DNA of 64,000 nt, taken from NCBI GenBank assembly GCA_023484105.1, contig JAMDBD010000009.1, positions 62,001-126,000 of the forward strand, written 5' to 3'. How positions within the stretch are numbered: the first letter of the stretch is position 1; each line of letters starts with the position of its first letter. Shown piece after piece: positions 1-8,667 of the stretch. The notes under the pieces were generated by a model. That model ran no database searches. It worked only from the letters and a program-made list of their open reading frames with translations, and had not been told where the DNA came from. The position numbers and the translations under genes were made by a program. The stretch is from Thermoplasmatota archaeon. Lineage in GTDB: Archaea; Thermoplasmatota; Thermoplasmata; Thermoplasmatales; Thermoplasmataceae.

Positions 1-203
1 AACCCTCTGAATTCATTGATCAGAGCGGACTCACAGAGCCTTACAAAAAGATTCTGCGTTCCCAGCTCATGAGGAGGATCAATACTCTCAAAAACGATGC
101 ATCAATGATAAGGGCTCTTGGCCTGAACTGTTACGTGGTGCAGGAATCCAGGCTTTATGCCAGGATGGTGATGGAGTACCAGTACGGAAAGATAGTTGGT
201 TGA
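1..203 (+). CDS. 3' end of an unidentified protein (partial)
   Basis: An open frame enters from the left edge and stops at TGA 201-203, giving about 66 C-terminal residues. The tail is basic and helical-looking, with clusters of Arg and Lys, and ends in YGKIVG. I do not recognise the family. The stop lies one base before the ATG of the next membrane-protein gene, so the two are probably co-transcribed. The function cannot be inferred from this fragment. Confidence 0.6.
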   Translation, partial: PSEFIDQSGLTEPYKKILRSQLMRRINTLKNDASMIRALGLNCYVVQESRLYARMVMEYQYGKIVG

Positions 204-204
204 A

Positions 205-1125
205 ATGGAAAGAAGCAGGACTTCAGAACTGGTTTCTAATATAGGAGTAATGACTCCTTCCATACTTGTGTTTGGATTTGTCATACCATACGTTTTAACA
301 GTGATGACATATGCCGTATGGATCCCGCTTTTTTCACTTCCTTTTATCAGGTTAATCATCCCCAGGAGGTTCAGGTATCTTGTCTACAGGATTGCACTGC
401 TTGTCATTCTCTCAATATATATTTTCGCCGAACTTTCGTATACCGGGATAATTCCTGCACCATTTGCAGATCCATACCTATTTCTCCAGCTTGTACAGAT
501 AGATGTAATCGTATCCCTGTTCTTTTCCATGGGCTTCATTTCAATGATTGAGGGGATTGTCGCCGACAGACCTTTTGGATCTCTTGGATACATGCTGGGT
601 TCATTATTCATATTTGGCGAGCAGCTTTCTGCAGTCTATCTCTTCACCTCTCCGCTTTATCCGCTGATCTACAATCAACTACTTCCATACACCAGGAGCC
701 TTCCAGTTTCTTTTCCCAGTTCAGCCCCCACATATTTTGGAAATGCATACATAATAAATTACATTGTGCAGTATTATGCGATTTACACGTTGATATTCCG
801 TGGAGCTGAGGGAGTACAGCTACCGCTGACTGTTATCCATAATTTCTTTGACTACTTTGTGCTCGGAGGACTGGTGATTTCCTTTTCTTCGATGGTTTGG
901 AAACTCTATCTTGAAGGCGAGAGTGATGACGTATACAGGCTTCCGGGTCTTGCAATTGCGGTTATAGGAGGGGTTTTCATTTCCCTATTCATCATCATTT
1001 TCATAGACCTCTTCCAGTCAATTGGATATCAGTTTGCAGCGCTAAGCTTTCTCCTTGTGGGCTTATGGTTAACTGCAGGTATACTGGTAAGAAGTAGTTC
1101 ACGTGGCAAAACAATAAATATATAG
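205..1125 (+). CDS. polytopic membrane protein of unknown function
   Basis: About 306 residues dominated by hydrophobic segments, roughly seven to eight predicted membrane helices, with the last near the C-terminus followed by a basic tail (RSSSRGK). No catalytic motif or transporter signature is recognisable. The ATG at 205 follows the upstream stop (201-203) by one base; a TTG at 196 would give three more residues and a short overlap. The tight junction suggests translation coupled to the preceding gene. Function is unknown; it is probably an integral cytoplasmic-membrane protein. Confidence 0.7.
   Translation: MERSRTSELVSNIGVMTPSILVFGFVIPYVLTVMTYAVWIPLFSLPFIRLIIPRRFRYLVYRIALLVILSIYIFAELSYTGIIPAPFADPYLFLQLVQIDVIVSLFFSMGFISMIEGIVADRPFGSLGYMLGSLFIFGEQLSAVYLFTSPLYPLIYNQLLPYTRSLPVSFPSSAPTYFGNAYIINYIVQYYAIYTLIFRGAEGVQLPLTVIHNFFDYFVLGGLVISFSSMVWKLYLEGESDDVYRLPGLAIAVIGGVFISLFIIIFIDLFQSIGYQFAALSFLLVGLWLTAGILVRSSSRGKTINI
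1113..1124 (+). promoter_or_regulatory. TATA element for the deaminase gene
   Basis: AATAAATATATA is centred about 22 nt before the GTG start at 1141. This spacing fits an archaeal promoter producing a leaderless mRNA. Confidence 0.6.
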
Positions 1126-1140
1126 GGAATCTCTTGTCCT

Positions 1141-2397
1141 GTGGAGTCTCTGGCAATCAACAACTGCCTAATAGTCACGCAGAATTCCTACAGGGAAGTA
1201 TTCAGAGGAAATATACTGGTCGAAGGATCTGAAATCAGATATGTAGGAAAGGACAAGTGCGCTGCTGATGTCACCATGGACGGTTCCAAACTCCTCGCTG
1301 TCCCGGGTTTCATAGACACTCATGCTCATGTCGCAATGTCCCATCTTAAAGGCATGATAGATGATCTGGATCTGGAAGCCTTTCTGAATAAAACCTACGA
1401 TTTTGATTCGAAAAGAACAGAGCAGGGAATCTACAACTCTGCGCTTCTTGGCATAAGGGAGATGATCAGTTCAGGCATTACATGCTTTGCCGATCTCTAT
1501 TACAGTGAAGATATAATAGCAAGGGCATGCAAGGATTCCGGTATACGGGCAAATCTGGCTTGGAATACCCTTGACATGGAATACACGACACAGAATGGCG
1601 ATCCTGTTGCAAATGCTGAAAGATTCATATCAGAACACCGAAATGAAAGACTTATAACACCTGCAATTGGAGTTCAGGGGATCTATGTAGCATCCGATGA
1701 GACCATTCAAAGGGCATTTGACATTTCTGAAAAATATGGAACAGTACTTCATATGCACCTTTCAGAAACGAGAAAGGAGGTGTATGATTTCGTGAAGAAG
1801 ACCGGAAAGCGGCCTGTTGAACATCTCAGCGAGAAGAATTTTCTCAGGCCAAACATGCTTGCAGCGCATTCCGTATGGGTCACCATGAGAGAAGTAAAGA
1901 TGCTTTCAAAAGGAGGTGTCAGTATTTCATGGAACTCCGTAAGCAACGCGAAACTTGCCAGCGGAGGCTTGCCGCCTGTTCCTGAGATGATGTCCAACGG
2001 AGTAAACGTTTCTCTGGGGACAGACAGTTCAGCTTCAAACAACTCGCTTGATATTTTTCAGGAAATGAAATTCTCTGCAATATCAATGAAAAACAGCCGC
2101 TGGGATCCCAAGGTTATTAGTGCACAGCAGATTCTGGACATGGCAACAGTCAATGGATCAAGAGCCATTGGTGATAAATCCATAGGGTCTCTGGAAACCG
2201 GTAAGAAGGCGGACATTGTATTTCTCGATCTTTCCTCCCCAAACATGGTTCCGACAATGGAAAATAATGCCGTAAATAACGTTGTCTATTCTGCCAATCC
2301 TTCTTGCGTGAGGCACGTGATGATTGACGGTGTCTTCCTCAAAAAGGACTTCAGCCTTATAAATAAAATTGAAACTGACGGAATGAACTTTGTCTGA
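1141..2397 (+). CDS. mtaD: amidohydrolase, MTA/SAH (5'-deoxyadenosine) deaminase type
   Basis: A 418-residue amidohydrolase of the TRZ/ATZ/MtaD group, which deaminates 5'-methylthioadenosine, S-adenosylhomocysteine or related 5'-deoxyadenosines to inosine derivatives in nucleoside salvage. Visible metal and catalytic residues are HAH at 61-63, HMHLSET at 204-210, His243 in AAHSVW and Asp295 in LGTDSS, in the family order. The length matches the family. The GTG start at 1141 sits 22 nt after a strong TATA element with no room for a leader. Exact substrate preference cannot be read from sequence; the related cytosine or guanine deaminases are less likely. Confidence 0.85.
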   Translation: MESLAINNCLIVTQNSYREVFRGNILVEGSEIRYVGKDKCAADVTMDGSKLLAVPGFIDTHAHVAMSHLKGMIDDLDLEAFLNKTYDFDSKRTEQGIYNSALLGIREMISSGITCFADLYYSEDIIARACKDSGIRANLAWNTLDMEYTTQNGDPVANAERFISEHRNERLITPAIGVQGIYVASDETIQRAFDISEKYGTVLHMHLSETRKEVYDFVKKTGKRPVEHLSEKNFLRPNMLAAHSVWVTMREVKMLSKGGVSISWNSVSNAKLASGGLPPVPEMMSNGVNVSLGTDSSASNNSLDIFQEMKFSAISMKNSRWDPKVISAQQILDMATVNGSRAIGDKSIGSLETGKKADIVFLDLSSPNMVPTMENNAVNNVVYSANPSCVRHVMIDGVFLKKDFSLINKIETDGMNFV

Positions 2398-2418
2398 TCC
2401 CCTAACTTTCTGCAATAC

Positions 2419-2428
2419 ATTTTAAAAC
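2419..2428 (+). promoter_or_regulatory. TATA element for the ABC exporter operon
   Basis: ATTTTAAAAC is centred 24 nt ahead of the GTG at 2447, suggesting a leaderless transcript for the two-gene ABC transporter. Confidence 0.5.
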
Positions 2429-2446
2429 AGATTAATATCATGAGTT

Positions 2447-3403
2447 GTGCCATCATTCGCTTCCCATGCAGTTGACGTCATAGATCTTGTGAAAAGCTAT
2501 GATGGAAGAAAGAATGCCGTGGACGGGATCTCATTTCATGTGGAAAAGGGGGAAATCTACGGTTTTCTGGGAAAGAACGGTGCGGGAAAGAGCACTACAA
2601 TAAAAGTGCTGACAACGCTGATCCCTCCAACTTCCGGGAAGGCGATTATAGACGGATTGGATGTGGTAAGGAACGCAATCCAGATCCGCAGGAGAATAGG
2701 AGTGGTTCAGCAGGAGGAATCCTTTGATTTTGCCACCGTGGACAGGAACTTTGACATTTATGCAATGCTGTGGGAGGTTCCTGCAGACGTGGCAGCCAGA
2801 AGAAAGGAGGAACTGATCGAACTTTTCAACCTAGGAGAGGTGAGAAAGCGCAGGGCTTTCGAACTATCAGGTGGACAGAAGAAGCGGCTGCAGGTGGCGC
2901 GTGAGTTCATACATGACATGAAGGTGCTGTTTCTCGATGAGCCTACTGTGGGTATGGACCCAGTCATGAGAAGATCTGTGCTCAAATTTGTGAAGCAGAA
3001 GGCAACAGATGAAGGGATAAGTATCATGTTCACCACCCAGATACTTGAGGAGGCCGATCTCATCTGCGACCGCATTGCAATAATCGATAATGGTAAGATT
3101 GTTGCAGAAGGCACATCCTCAGAACTCAAACAGAAGTTCGGCACAATGAGAAAACTCACAATTGGTTTGTCGGAGATTCCTGACCGTAAATTCATCGAAG
3201 AGTTCCCTGCTGTGATTCGTAATGTTGGGGATATTTCGCACTATTCAATAACTGGCAAGGAGGTACTGATTCTTGGCCAGAACCTTGGGCGTAAGGTAAA
3301 ATCAATAATTGACCAGATATCAGAAATGGACGTGGACATCGAGCACATAAACCTGGATACACCGACACTGGATGATGTTTTTCTGGAGGTTGTGGGGCAG
3401 TGA
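2447..3403 (+). CDS. ABC transporter ATP-binding protein (DrrA/CcmA type)
   Basis: A 318-residue ATPase subunit of an ABC-2 exporter. The Walker A motif GKNGAGKST is at residues 42-50, followed by the LSGGQ signature near 143 and the Walker B LFLDEPTVGMDP near 164. A C-terminal extension of about 90 residues beyond the nucleotide-binding fold is typical of DrrA-like exporters. The GTG start at 2447 is the only plausible start in frame. Its stop codon overlaps the start of the permease gene, so both halves of the exporter are made together. The substrate (drug, lipid or surface component) is unknown. Confidence 0.9.
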   Translation: MPSFASHAVDVIDLVKSYDGRKNAVDGISFHVEKGEIYGFLGKNGAGKSTTIKVLTTLIPPTSGKAIIDGLDVVRNAIQIRRRIGVVQQEESFDFATVDRNFDIYAMLWEVPADVAARRKEELIELFNLGEVRKRRAFELSGGQKKRLQVAREFIHDMKVLFLDEPTVGMDPVMRRSVLKFVKQKATDEGISIMFTTQILEEADLICDRIAIIDNGKIVAEGTSSELKQKFGTMRKLTIGLSEIPDRKFIEEFPAVIRNVGDISHYSITGKEVLILGQNLGRKVKSIIDQISEMDVDIEHINLDTPTLDDVFLEVVGQ

Positions 3404-4176
3404 GGCTTCCAGCGTTTGTCAGGCTTACTGTGAGGAACATTCTGGTAAACACCGATCCAGGAACAATGTTTTTCATGCTGGGCCTTCCGGCCTTCTATCT
3501 ACTTGTACTAGGAATAATGTTCCAGGGTATCATCACCTCTGTTAACATAGGTGGCCTTTCAATATCATACACCACATTTCTTGCTCCGGGAATAGTCGGG
3601 ATGCAGGCATTCACCGCAGGCAGCATAGGTGGTGGAATGCTGTGGGCAGACAGGCGCTGGGGAATGTTTGAACAGCTCCTTGTCGGTCCTTTCAGAAGAA
3701 CTGACTATCTTCTAGGCATAGTATTTTTGAGCGTCATATTCGCAGTTGGGGGCAGTCTTATAATGATCGGACTTGCCGCCCTCATAAAGGGGGCAACATT
3801 CAGCATGGGTGTGATCTCTTACCTCTATATGATCACAGCTCTTGTGGCAGGTACGATATTTTTCAGTTCTATGTTCCTGGTGATATCCATAAAGGCGAAA
3901 TCAATGCAGGCTTACAACACCATAACGATACTCCTTTTCTTCTTCCTGGATTTTGCAAGTACAGCCTTTTATCCAATTACAAAACTGACACCGCTCCCGC
4001 TCAGGATCATCTCTTCCCTTAATCCATTGAGTTATGTTGCCAATATTGTGAGAGACTCAATGGTCTATGGAATATCCTACACCACCTCTATCGATATGTT
4101 GATTGTTGTTGCGATAATGCTGATTCTTTTCGCAATATCCTTAAAACTCTACAGTAATGTCAGAACCGGTGTATAA
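3400..4176 (+). CDS. ABC-2 type transporter permease
   Basis: A 258-residue membrane protein with about six hydrophobic helices and the ABC-2 layout. The GTG start (3400-3402) overlaps the TGA of the ATPase gene (3401-3403), so translation is probably coupled. A conserved-looking segment, SLNPLSYVANIVRDS, lies before the last helix, as in DrrB-like permeases. It would form a homodimeric channel with the upstream ATPase. Its stop lies one base from the stop of the convergent ribA gene. Confidence 0.88.
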   Translation: MRLPAFVRLTVRNILVNTDPGTMFFMLGLPAFYLLVLGIMFQGIITSVNIGGLSISYTTFLAPGIVGMQAFTAGSIGGGMLWADRRWGMFEQLLVGPFRRTDYLLGIVFLSVIFAVGGSLIMIGLAALIKGATFSMGVISYLYMITALVAGTIFFSSMFLVISIKAKSMQAYNTITILLFFFLDFASTAFYPITKLTPLPLRIISSLNPLSYVANIVRDSMVYGISYTTSIDMLIVVAIMLILFAISLKLYSNVRTGV

Positions 4177-4177
4177 A

Positions 4178-4765
4178 TCAAAGCTGGTGACCCAGCTTTT
4201 CTTTCTTTGTTTCCAAATAAAACTTATCGTAAGGATTTGGCTCAGATAGAACTGGGATCCTGCCAACTATCTTTATGCCTCTCTTCTCAAGGAATTCAAA
4301 TTTTGTGGGATTGTTTGACATCAGGATTATCGATTCTATATGAAAGTAGTCGAGAACCTCTTTTGCGAAGGTATAATCTCTCTGATCCACAGGAAGACCC
4401 TGAAGCAGATTTGCCTCGATGGTATCATAACCCTGATCCTGAAGACTGTAAGCTCTGATCTTCCTCAAGAGGCCAATCCCCCTCCCCTCCTGCCTGAGGT
4501 ATATTAGGACACCGAATTCCTGTGCTGCTATGTACTTCAGAGATTGCTCCAGCTGCTCCCTGCAGTCACACCTCTTGGAACCGAACACATCTCCGGTAAG
4601 GCATTCTGAATGTATTCTTACAGGTACAGCAGATTTTCCAGCGACATCTCCTTTCACAAGAACAGCGTTCTCATTCTCCTCACCGTTTGTGAAAGTATAT
4701 ATGGTAAAGGTGCCAAATCTAGTTGGCAGATTCGCACTTGCGTACAGCTTAAGCATTGTGATCAT
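4178..4765 (-). CDS. ribA: GTP cyclohydrolase II
   Basis: A 195-residue stand-alone GTP cyclohydrolase II, catalysing the first step of riboflavin synthesis (GTP to diaminohydroxyribosylaminopyrimidine phosphate, formate and pyrophosphate). The zinc-binding motif runs from [12 protein letters not shown] to RCDC, with Cys55, Cys66 and Cys68. It is followed by the RQEGRGIGL catalytic segment and a C-terminal ISNNPTKF-like stretch ([12 protein letters not shown]). There is no RibB domain, unlike many bacterial fusions. Two ATGs are possible, at 4765 and 4756; the TATA element at 4782-4790 is 20-30 nt upstream and fits either. The gene converges on the ABC permease with a one-base gap. Confidence 0.93.
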   Translation of the reverse strand: MITMLKLYASANLPTRFGTFTIYTFTNGEENENAVLVKGDVAGKSAVPVRIHSECLTGDVFGSKRCDCREQLEQSLKYIAAQEFGVLIYLRQEGRGIGLLRKIRAYSLQDQGYDTIEANLLQGLPVDQRDYTFAKEVLDYFHIESIILMSNNPTKFEFLEKRGIKIVGRIPVLSEPNPYDKFYLETKKEKLGHQL

Positions 4766-4781
4766 TCTTTAGAGCAGAAGG

Positions 4782-4790
4782 ATATTAAAA
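4782..4790 (-). promoter_or_regulatory. TATA element for ribA
   Basis: TTTTAATAT on the minus strand is centred at about 4786, placing transcription start near 4760, between the two candidate ATGs of ribA (4765 and 4756). This favours the inner ATG if the mRNA is leaderless. Confidence 0.45.
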
Positions 4791-5064
4791 TGATTATCAA
4801 ATTCTTTTTGTATTTTTTTTGCTGCATATCAATGCACTATATATCAAGAAATGTTCACTTATTAACTTTCAGAATTTATAATGATATATTGCGGATCATT
4901 TCAGCAATTCCACTGCGGACCCATCTGGGGGGGCCAATATTATCAGAGTTCTTATCTGGGATGAACTGTCACCGATCCGCAAGTCATTTTTGAATTCACG
5001 AAAAATTCATTTATTGTGCGCAGTGTGGGATTGATACCCATATTTTCTCAGTATGCTCTTAGTA
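4791..5064. other. non-coding region with inverted repeats
   Basis: This spacer lies between ribA and the methyltransferase gene and has no credible ORF on either strand. It contains TTGCGGATC (4889-4897) and its exact complement GATCCGCAA (4974-4982). A second 5' arm, TGCGGA (4914-4919), could pair with the same 3' arm, and a smaller AGTTC/GAACT hairpin lies inside. A TATA-like TTTATAATGA at about 4876-4885 precedes it, and a short T run follows. It could encode a small structured RNA, but no known RNA family or riboswitch signature is recognisable. Confidence 0.35.
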
Positions 5065-6237
5065 TCAAATCTTTGTGCATACAAGTATCTTTTCTCCATG
5101 CCTGAAGAGGTAAAGAATCAGTTCCGAATTCTCACCTGTCTTTATCCTATCTCTGATTTTGTAATATATGTCCGATCCAATGCCAAATCTCAGGTAAACA
5201 GATCTGGGTCTAAGCTCAGAAATTTTATCAGTGTAATCATCGGCATTATATGTTGCAATGAGTCGGTAATGTTCACCAGGTAAATCCACTGCGGCTGAAT
5301 CCGAAGAAAGTACTAGACGCCTGCTGTCTTCACTCACTCTCACAAAATCATAGTTGCCTGTTGCTTTCCAGAGGAGTCCAGATTTTACAAGAGCAGGATC
5401 AGGGACTGTTATATAATCCGAATAGCCATCTCTGAAGGTTAATACTTCAGGATTCCCGCTATATCTTCTTCTCTCTGGAAGTATGATAGCGGATCTTGGA
5501 TGTTCTGCAATATCTCCATTGTAAAGTGTCAGCCGAACCAGCCTTCCATTAACGCTTGCATATTCGTATTCTCCATCAATGGCAACATCTCCAGGTTTCA
5601 TAAGAACCGGAAGATCGAATACAAATACGTTAGTTCTTCCGCTCAGACGTTTAATCACCTCCATTGGAGAGGGAGAAAGTTTACCAGGATCGGATTTTCT
5701 TCCCGGTAGCCTTAAAGGATCAGAGAAAATAGCGAGAGGTGGCTCAACAAACACCCTATCTAAGTCTCCTGGAAAGCTTGCATTCAGAAATTCTGCACTG
5801 CTTTCTCTGTAAACATGTCGGTTGAGCTTTGCCAGCAGAAATCTGCGCCTGTCCTGTTCAATTCCGGTAACCTGCGTATTCATCCCAAAGAAAATTGATT
5901 GCAAGCCTGCACCGGATCCAATGTCAAGAATGTTGAATTCTGAAAGCCTTTCCGATCTGTACTGTGCAATAATCTCAGGAGTTGAGTACCGGGATGAAAA
6001 TTCGTCCAGCCACAGTTCTCCTGCCCTGCCAAATCTTTCTGAAGCGGAAATTCTTCCCTTCGCAAGTTCCACCTTGAATTTTCTGACAGTCTTTGATCCA
6101 TGCAGACTCATCATTATTTTTTCAACTGTCCAGCCATTCCTCAGCATACCTACTATTGAGTTTATTTCGCGTGAAGCCTCACTTCTTGCGCTTTCGCTTT
6201 CATTCAGGTGTTCCAGATACTTCAGAACGGCATCCAT
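5065..6237 (-). CDS. class I SAM-dependent methyltransferase, THUMP-like type
   Basis: A 390-residue protein. After an approximately 100-residue helical N-terminal part comes the SAM-binding motif ILDIGSGAG (103-111), an acidic motif II residue in TGIEQD, and VFVEPP where base or RNA methyltransferases carry the (D/N)PP(Y/F)-like motif. The C-terminal half, with PDPALVKSGLL and a YLRF segment, resembles the class of methyltransferases with a THUMP-like tail. The substrate is unknown; an RNA target is an inference. It is divergent from purC with 56 bp between the start codons. Confidence 0.65.
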   Translation of the reverse strand: MDAVLKYLEHLNESESARSEASREINSIVGMLRNGWTVEKIMMSLHGSKTVRKFKVELAKGRISASERFGRAGELWLDEFSSRYSTPEIIAQYRSERLSEFNILDIGSGAGLQSIFFGMNTQVTGIEQDRRRFLLAKLNRHVYRESSAEFLNASFPGDLDRVFVEPPLAIFSDPLRLPGRKSDPGKLSPSPMEVIKRLSGRTNVFVFDLPVLMKPGDVAIDGEYEYASVNGRLVRLTLYNGDIAEHPRSAIILPERRRYSGNPEVLTFRDGYSDYITVPDPALVKSGLLWKATGNYDFVRVSEDSRRLVLSSDSAAVDLPGEHYRLIATYNADDYTDKISELRPRSVYLRFGIGSDIYYKIRDRIKTGENSELILYLFRHGEKILVCTKI

Positions 6238-6260
6238 CCAGGCAGGTATGCATCACTAGG

Positions 6261-6270
6261 AAAATATAAT
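6261..6270 (+). promoter_or_regulatory. TATA element for purC
   Basis: AAAATATAAT is centred about 28 nt before the purC ATG at 6294, consistent with a near-leaderless start. Confidence 0.5.
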
Positions 6271-6293
6271 CTGTTTCTCTGTAATTTCCTTAC

Positions 6294-7187
6294 ATGGTTT
6301 CTGATCAGCCTATCAGAACAGGTAAGGTGAAAGATGTATTTGATCGTGGAGATACCCTGCTCTTCAGATTCAGTGACAGGATCTCCGTATTTGACAAGAT
6401 CATACCCACCTTGGTAAAGGACAAGGGCCTTTCGCTTTGCAGAATATCCTCATTCTGGTTCAAGACCCTTAAGGAGAGATCAATATCAACACATTTCATT
6501 GAATCCAGGGGATCCGAAATGACTGTGAAGAAATTCGCAGTAATGGAAAGGGTAAACGCTGCAGTTTACGGTAACTATCTTGTCCCATTGGAATTCGTGG
6601 TCCGCTATTATGTGGCCGGATCACTTTTTGACAAGGTTAAAAGCGGAAGGATTTCATTTACAGATCTCGGATTCAAAAATATGCCCGCATACGGAGAGAA
6701 GCTTCCTGACCCATTTCTTGAGGTCACGACGAAGTTTGAGAAATTTGATCGTTTTCTGTCGATAGGAGAAGCCTCCAGTATATCCGGGCTTCACAGGTAT
6801 GAGATAATCAGCATACTCGAGGAATGCATGAAGATAGATAGAATCATTGAAAAACAAATAGAAAATTCAGGGCTTATACACGCTGACGGTAAGAAGGAGT
6901 TTGCACTTGATCGCGAAAGAGCTCCGGTTGTCGTTGATACGTTCGGGACACCGGACGAGGATAGATTCTGGGAAAAGAACGAGTATGAGAACGGGAATGT
7001 AGTTGAGCTCTCAAAGGAATTCGTGAGGCAGTATTACCGAAATACAGGATATCACAGCAAGCTGTATGAGAGCAGAGAAAAGAACCTGAAGGAGCCAGAA
7101 ATCCAGCCATTGCCGGATGAGATAGCAGCCAGGGTATCAGAGCTTTACAGAAAGATGTACGAAAGGATAACGGGTCAGAAGTGGTAA
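6294..7187 (+). CDS. purC: phosphoribosylaminoimidazole-succinocarboxamide synthase
   Basis: A 297-residue SAICAR synthetase that joins aspartate to CAIR with ATP in purine synthesis. Family hallmarks are the N-terminal GKVKDV nucleotide loop (10-15), SDRISVFD, ERVNAAVYGNYLVPLEFVVR, KFEKFD, and the C-terminal LIHADGKKEFALD and VDTFGTPDEDRFW. The length is normal for the longer archaeal/eukaryotic-like form. It is followed after 4 bp by an aldo/keto reductase gene, so the two may be co-transcribed. purB lies elsewhere in the window (17.5 kb). Confidence 0.95.
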   Translation: MVSDQPIRTGKVKDVFDRGDTLLFRFSDRISVFDKIIPTLVKDKGLSLCRISSFWFKTLKERSISTHFIESRGSEMTVKKFAVMERVNAAVYGNYLVPLEFVVRYYVAGSLFDKVKSGRISFTDLGFKNMPAYGEKLPDPFLEVTTKFEKFDRFLSIGEASSISGLHRYEIISILEECMKIDRIIEKQIENSGLIHADGKKEFALDRERAPVVVDTFGTPDEDRFWEKNEYENGNVVELSKEFVRQYYRNTGYHSKLYESREKNLKEPEIQPLPDEIAARVSELYRKMYERITGQKW

Positions 7188-7191
7188 GAGA

Positions 7192-8163
7192 TTGCAATAC
7201 AAAAATTTCGGCAGAACAGGGATTAGAGTATCGGCAATTGGATTTGGATCGTGGCAGGCAGGCATGAATGCCTGGGGTAAGGATTATTCCGTCGAAGACG
7301 TAAGAAATGCGATCCGGACGGCCTATGATCTTGGAGTCACTATTTTTGATACTGCTGAGGTATATGGTAACGGGCTATCGGAAAAGATCCTCGGAGAGGA
7401 GCTGAGAAACAGAGAAGCGTTTATCGCTACTAAGCTGGCAGGTTATAACTCCAGAGATCCAGAGAAGAGCATCGAGAGATCTTATCGCAACATAGGGAGG
7501 ACAATAGATCTATATCAGGTCCACTGGGTACCAAGCATGTATACAAACCTGGATAAACTGATGAAGAGACTTGAGGGATATGTCAGAAAGGGGAAGATAA
7601 ATCACCTTGGACTCAGCAATTTTCCTCTGAAGTTTTTGAAAATGGCTCAGGATGCACTTTCCAGGGAAGAAATTGTATCCCTTCAGATTCAGTACTCTAT
7701 CCTGCACAGAGAGGCTGAACTCGACCTGCTTGACTACTGCAGGGAAAGTTTGATAGAGATCATTGCATGGAGTCCGCTTGCGAGGGGTGCACTGACTGGC
7801 AAGTACTTCGGAAAAAAGATGCCTCCAAGCATATCCAGATATCAGGAGATGTATAACAGAAAACACAGAATATCACCTGAACTTGAGTCTTACCTGAAAA
7901 GCACTTCTGATCGATACCACATACCAATCTCTGCTATCGCTTTGCGCTATGTGGCAAATATGGGGATGATCCCGATACCGGGATCAAAGAATCCCGCACA
8001 GGCATCTATGAATTCCTCAGTGTTTGATTACGATGTTCCGGATGAAATTTACACAGAAATAGAAAGGTTAAGCAGGAAATACAGGGACAAAGGTTATAAA
8101 AATCTCGTCCCGAGAGTAATTCCCAACTTCATGTTTAAATTGGTCGCTGGTAAGCTGCTCTGA
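7192..8163 (+). CDS. aldo/keto reductase
   Basis: A 323-residue NAD(P)H-dependent oxidoreductase with the AKR (alpha/beta)8 fold. The catalytic tetrad is visible as Asp53 and Tyr58 (FDTAEVYG), Lys81 (ATKLAG) and His111 (YQVHWV). The cofactor-binding end contains IPIPGSKNPAQ. The TTG start at 7192 lies 4 bp after the purC stop (7185-7187); GGTAAGAG overlapping the purC stop may serve as a weak ribosome site. The C-terminus carries a basic extension. The substrate is unknown; small aldehydes or sugars are typical. Confidence 0.88.
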   Translation: MQYKNFGRTGIRVSAIGFGSWQAGMNAWGKDYSVEDVRNAIRTAYDLGVTIFDTAEVYGNGLSEKILGEELRNREAFIATKLAGYNSRDPEKSIERSYRNIGRTIDLYQVHWVPSMYTNLDKLMKRLEGYVRKGKINHLGLSNFPLKFLKMAQDALSREEIVSLQIQYSILHREAELDLLDYCRESLIEIIAWSPLARGALTGKYFGKKMPPSISRYQEMYNRKHRISPELESYLKSTSDRYHIPISAIALRYVANMGMIPIPGSKNPAQASMNSSVFDYDVPDEIYTEIERLSRKYRDKGYKNLVPRVIPNFMFKLVAGKLL

Positions 8164-8165
8164 CT

Positions 8166-8558
8166 CTATGCCCCGAGTTCAATCTGATTTTCAAGATAAT
8201 GCCAGAGCTGGTGTTCTATCTCGTAAGACCAGAGTGCTTCTGGAACCTCCACGAACGCAACCACGGGAGTTATGAAAAAAGCCTCCGCGGCAGCTACCCC
8301 AAGATTCTGTATCCACTTGCCTACTCCAAGGGCCACCTTGAAATCTGAGGCATCCCCAGAAACAGTTATGGTGAAAGCTCTGTCCATGGAAAGTAATGTT
8401 CTGAGAAATCCTCCCTTGGTAGCCTGTATAAGGAACCCTTTGGGATGCTCAGTGTCCTGAACCTTAAAATTCTCCTCAGCGAAGAATGACTTGATTAGTT
8501 CAGCCACCTTCTTTGGATCCACATTTTTCCCCTGGTATTCTCTAACTATCTGTTTCAT
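8166..8558 (-). CDS. small conserved protein of unknown function
   Basis: A 130-residue protein that I cannot assign. The N-terminal third is a charged helix (VAELIKSFFAEENF). The middle, GFLIQATKGGFLRTLL, followed by AFTITVSG and VALGVGKWI, looks like a beta-rich domain. Next comes an apolar segment of about 18 residues (VAAAEAFFITPVVAFVEV) that may sit in the membrane, then EIEHQLWHYLE. This layout resembles small proteins in which a lipid- or membrane-associated beta domain precedes a short helix. It converges with the aldo/keto reductase gene (2-bp gap) and is divergent from a ribbon-helix-helix protein. Confidence 0.6.
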   Translation of the reverse strand: MKQIVREYQGKNVDPKKVAELIKSFFAEENFKVQDTEHPKGFLIQATKGGFLRTLLSMDRAFTITVSGDASDFKVALGVGKWIQNLGVAAAEAFFITPVVAFVEVPEALWSYEIEHQLWHYLENQIELGA

Positions 8559-8636
8559 AAATCATGATGACGTCATTCAAAATAACACTTCTCATTTGAT
8601 AGTAACTAAGATTATCGGATTTCCATCTATACCAGT

Positions 8637-8648
8637 AATCTTATTAAC
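8637..8648 (+). promoter_or_regulatory. TATA element for the RHH protein
   Basis: AATCTTATTAAC is centred 25 nt before ATG 8668. It decides the start of the downstream gene, because a longer reading frame would begin upstream of the promoter. Confidence 0.5.
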
Positions 8649-8667
8649 TCGATTACCATCACTTACT

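Noticed and set aside
4911-4985. Possible tRNA between ribA and the methyltransferase, because of complementary ends GCGGA/TCCGC
   Set aside because: Neither strand has a T-loop of the GTTCRANNC type, a D-arm or an anticodon arm of proper size.
8491-8667. Extended start for the RHH protein
   Set aside because: It would overlap the divergent gene at 8558 and begin upstream of the TATA box that serves ATG 8668.
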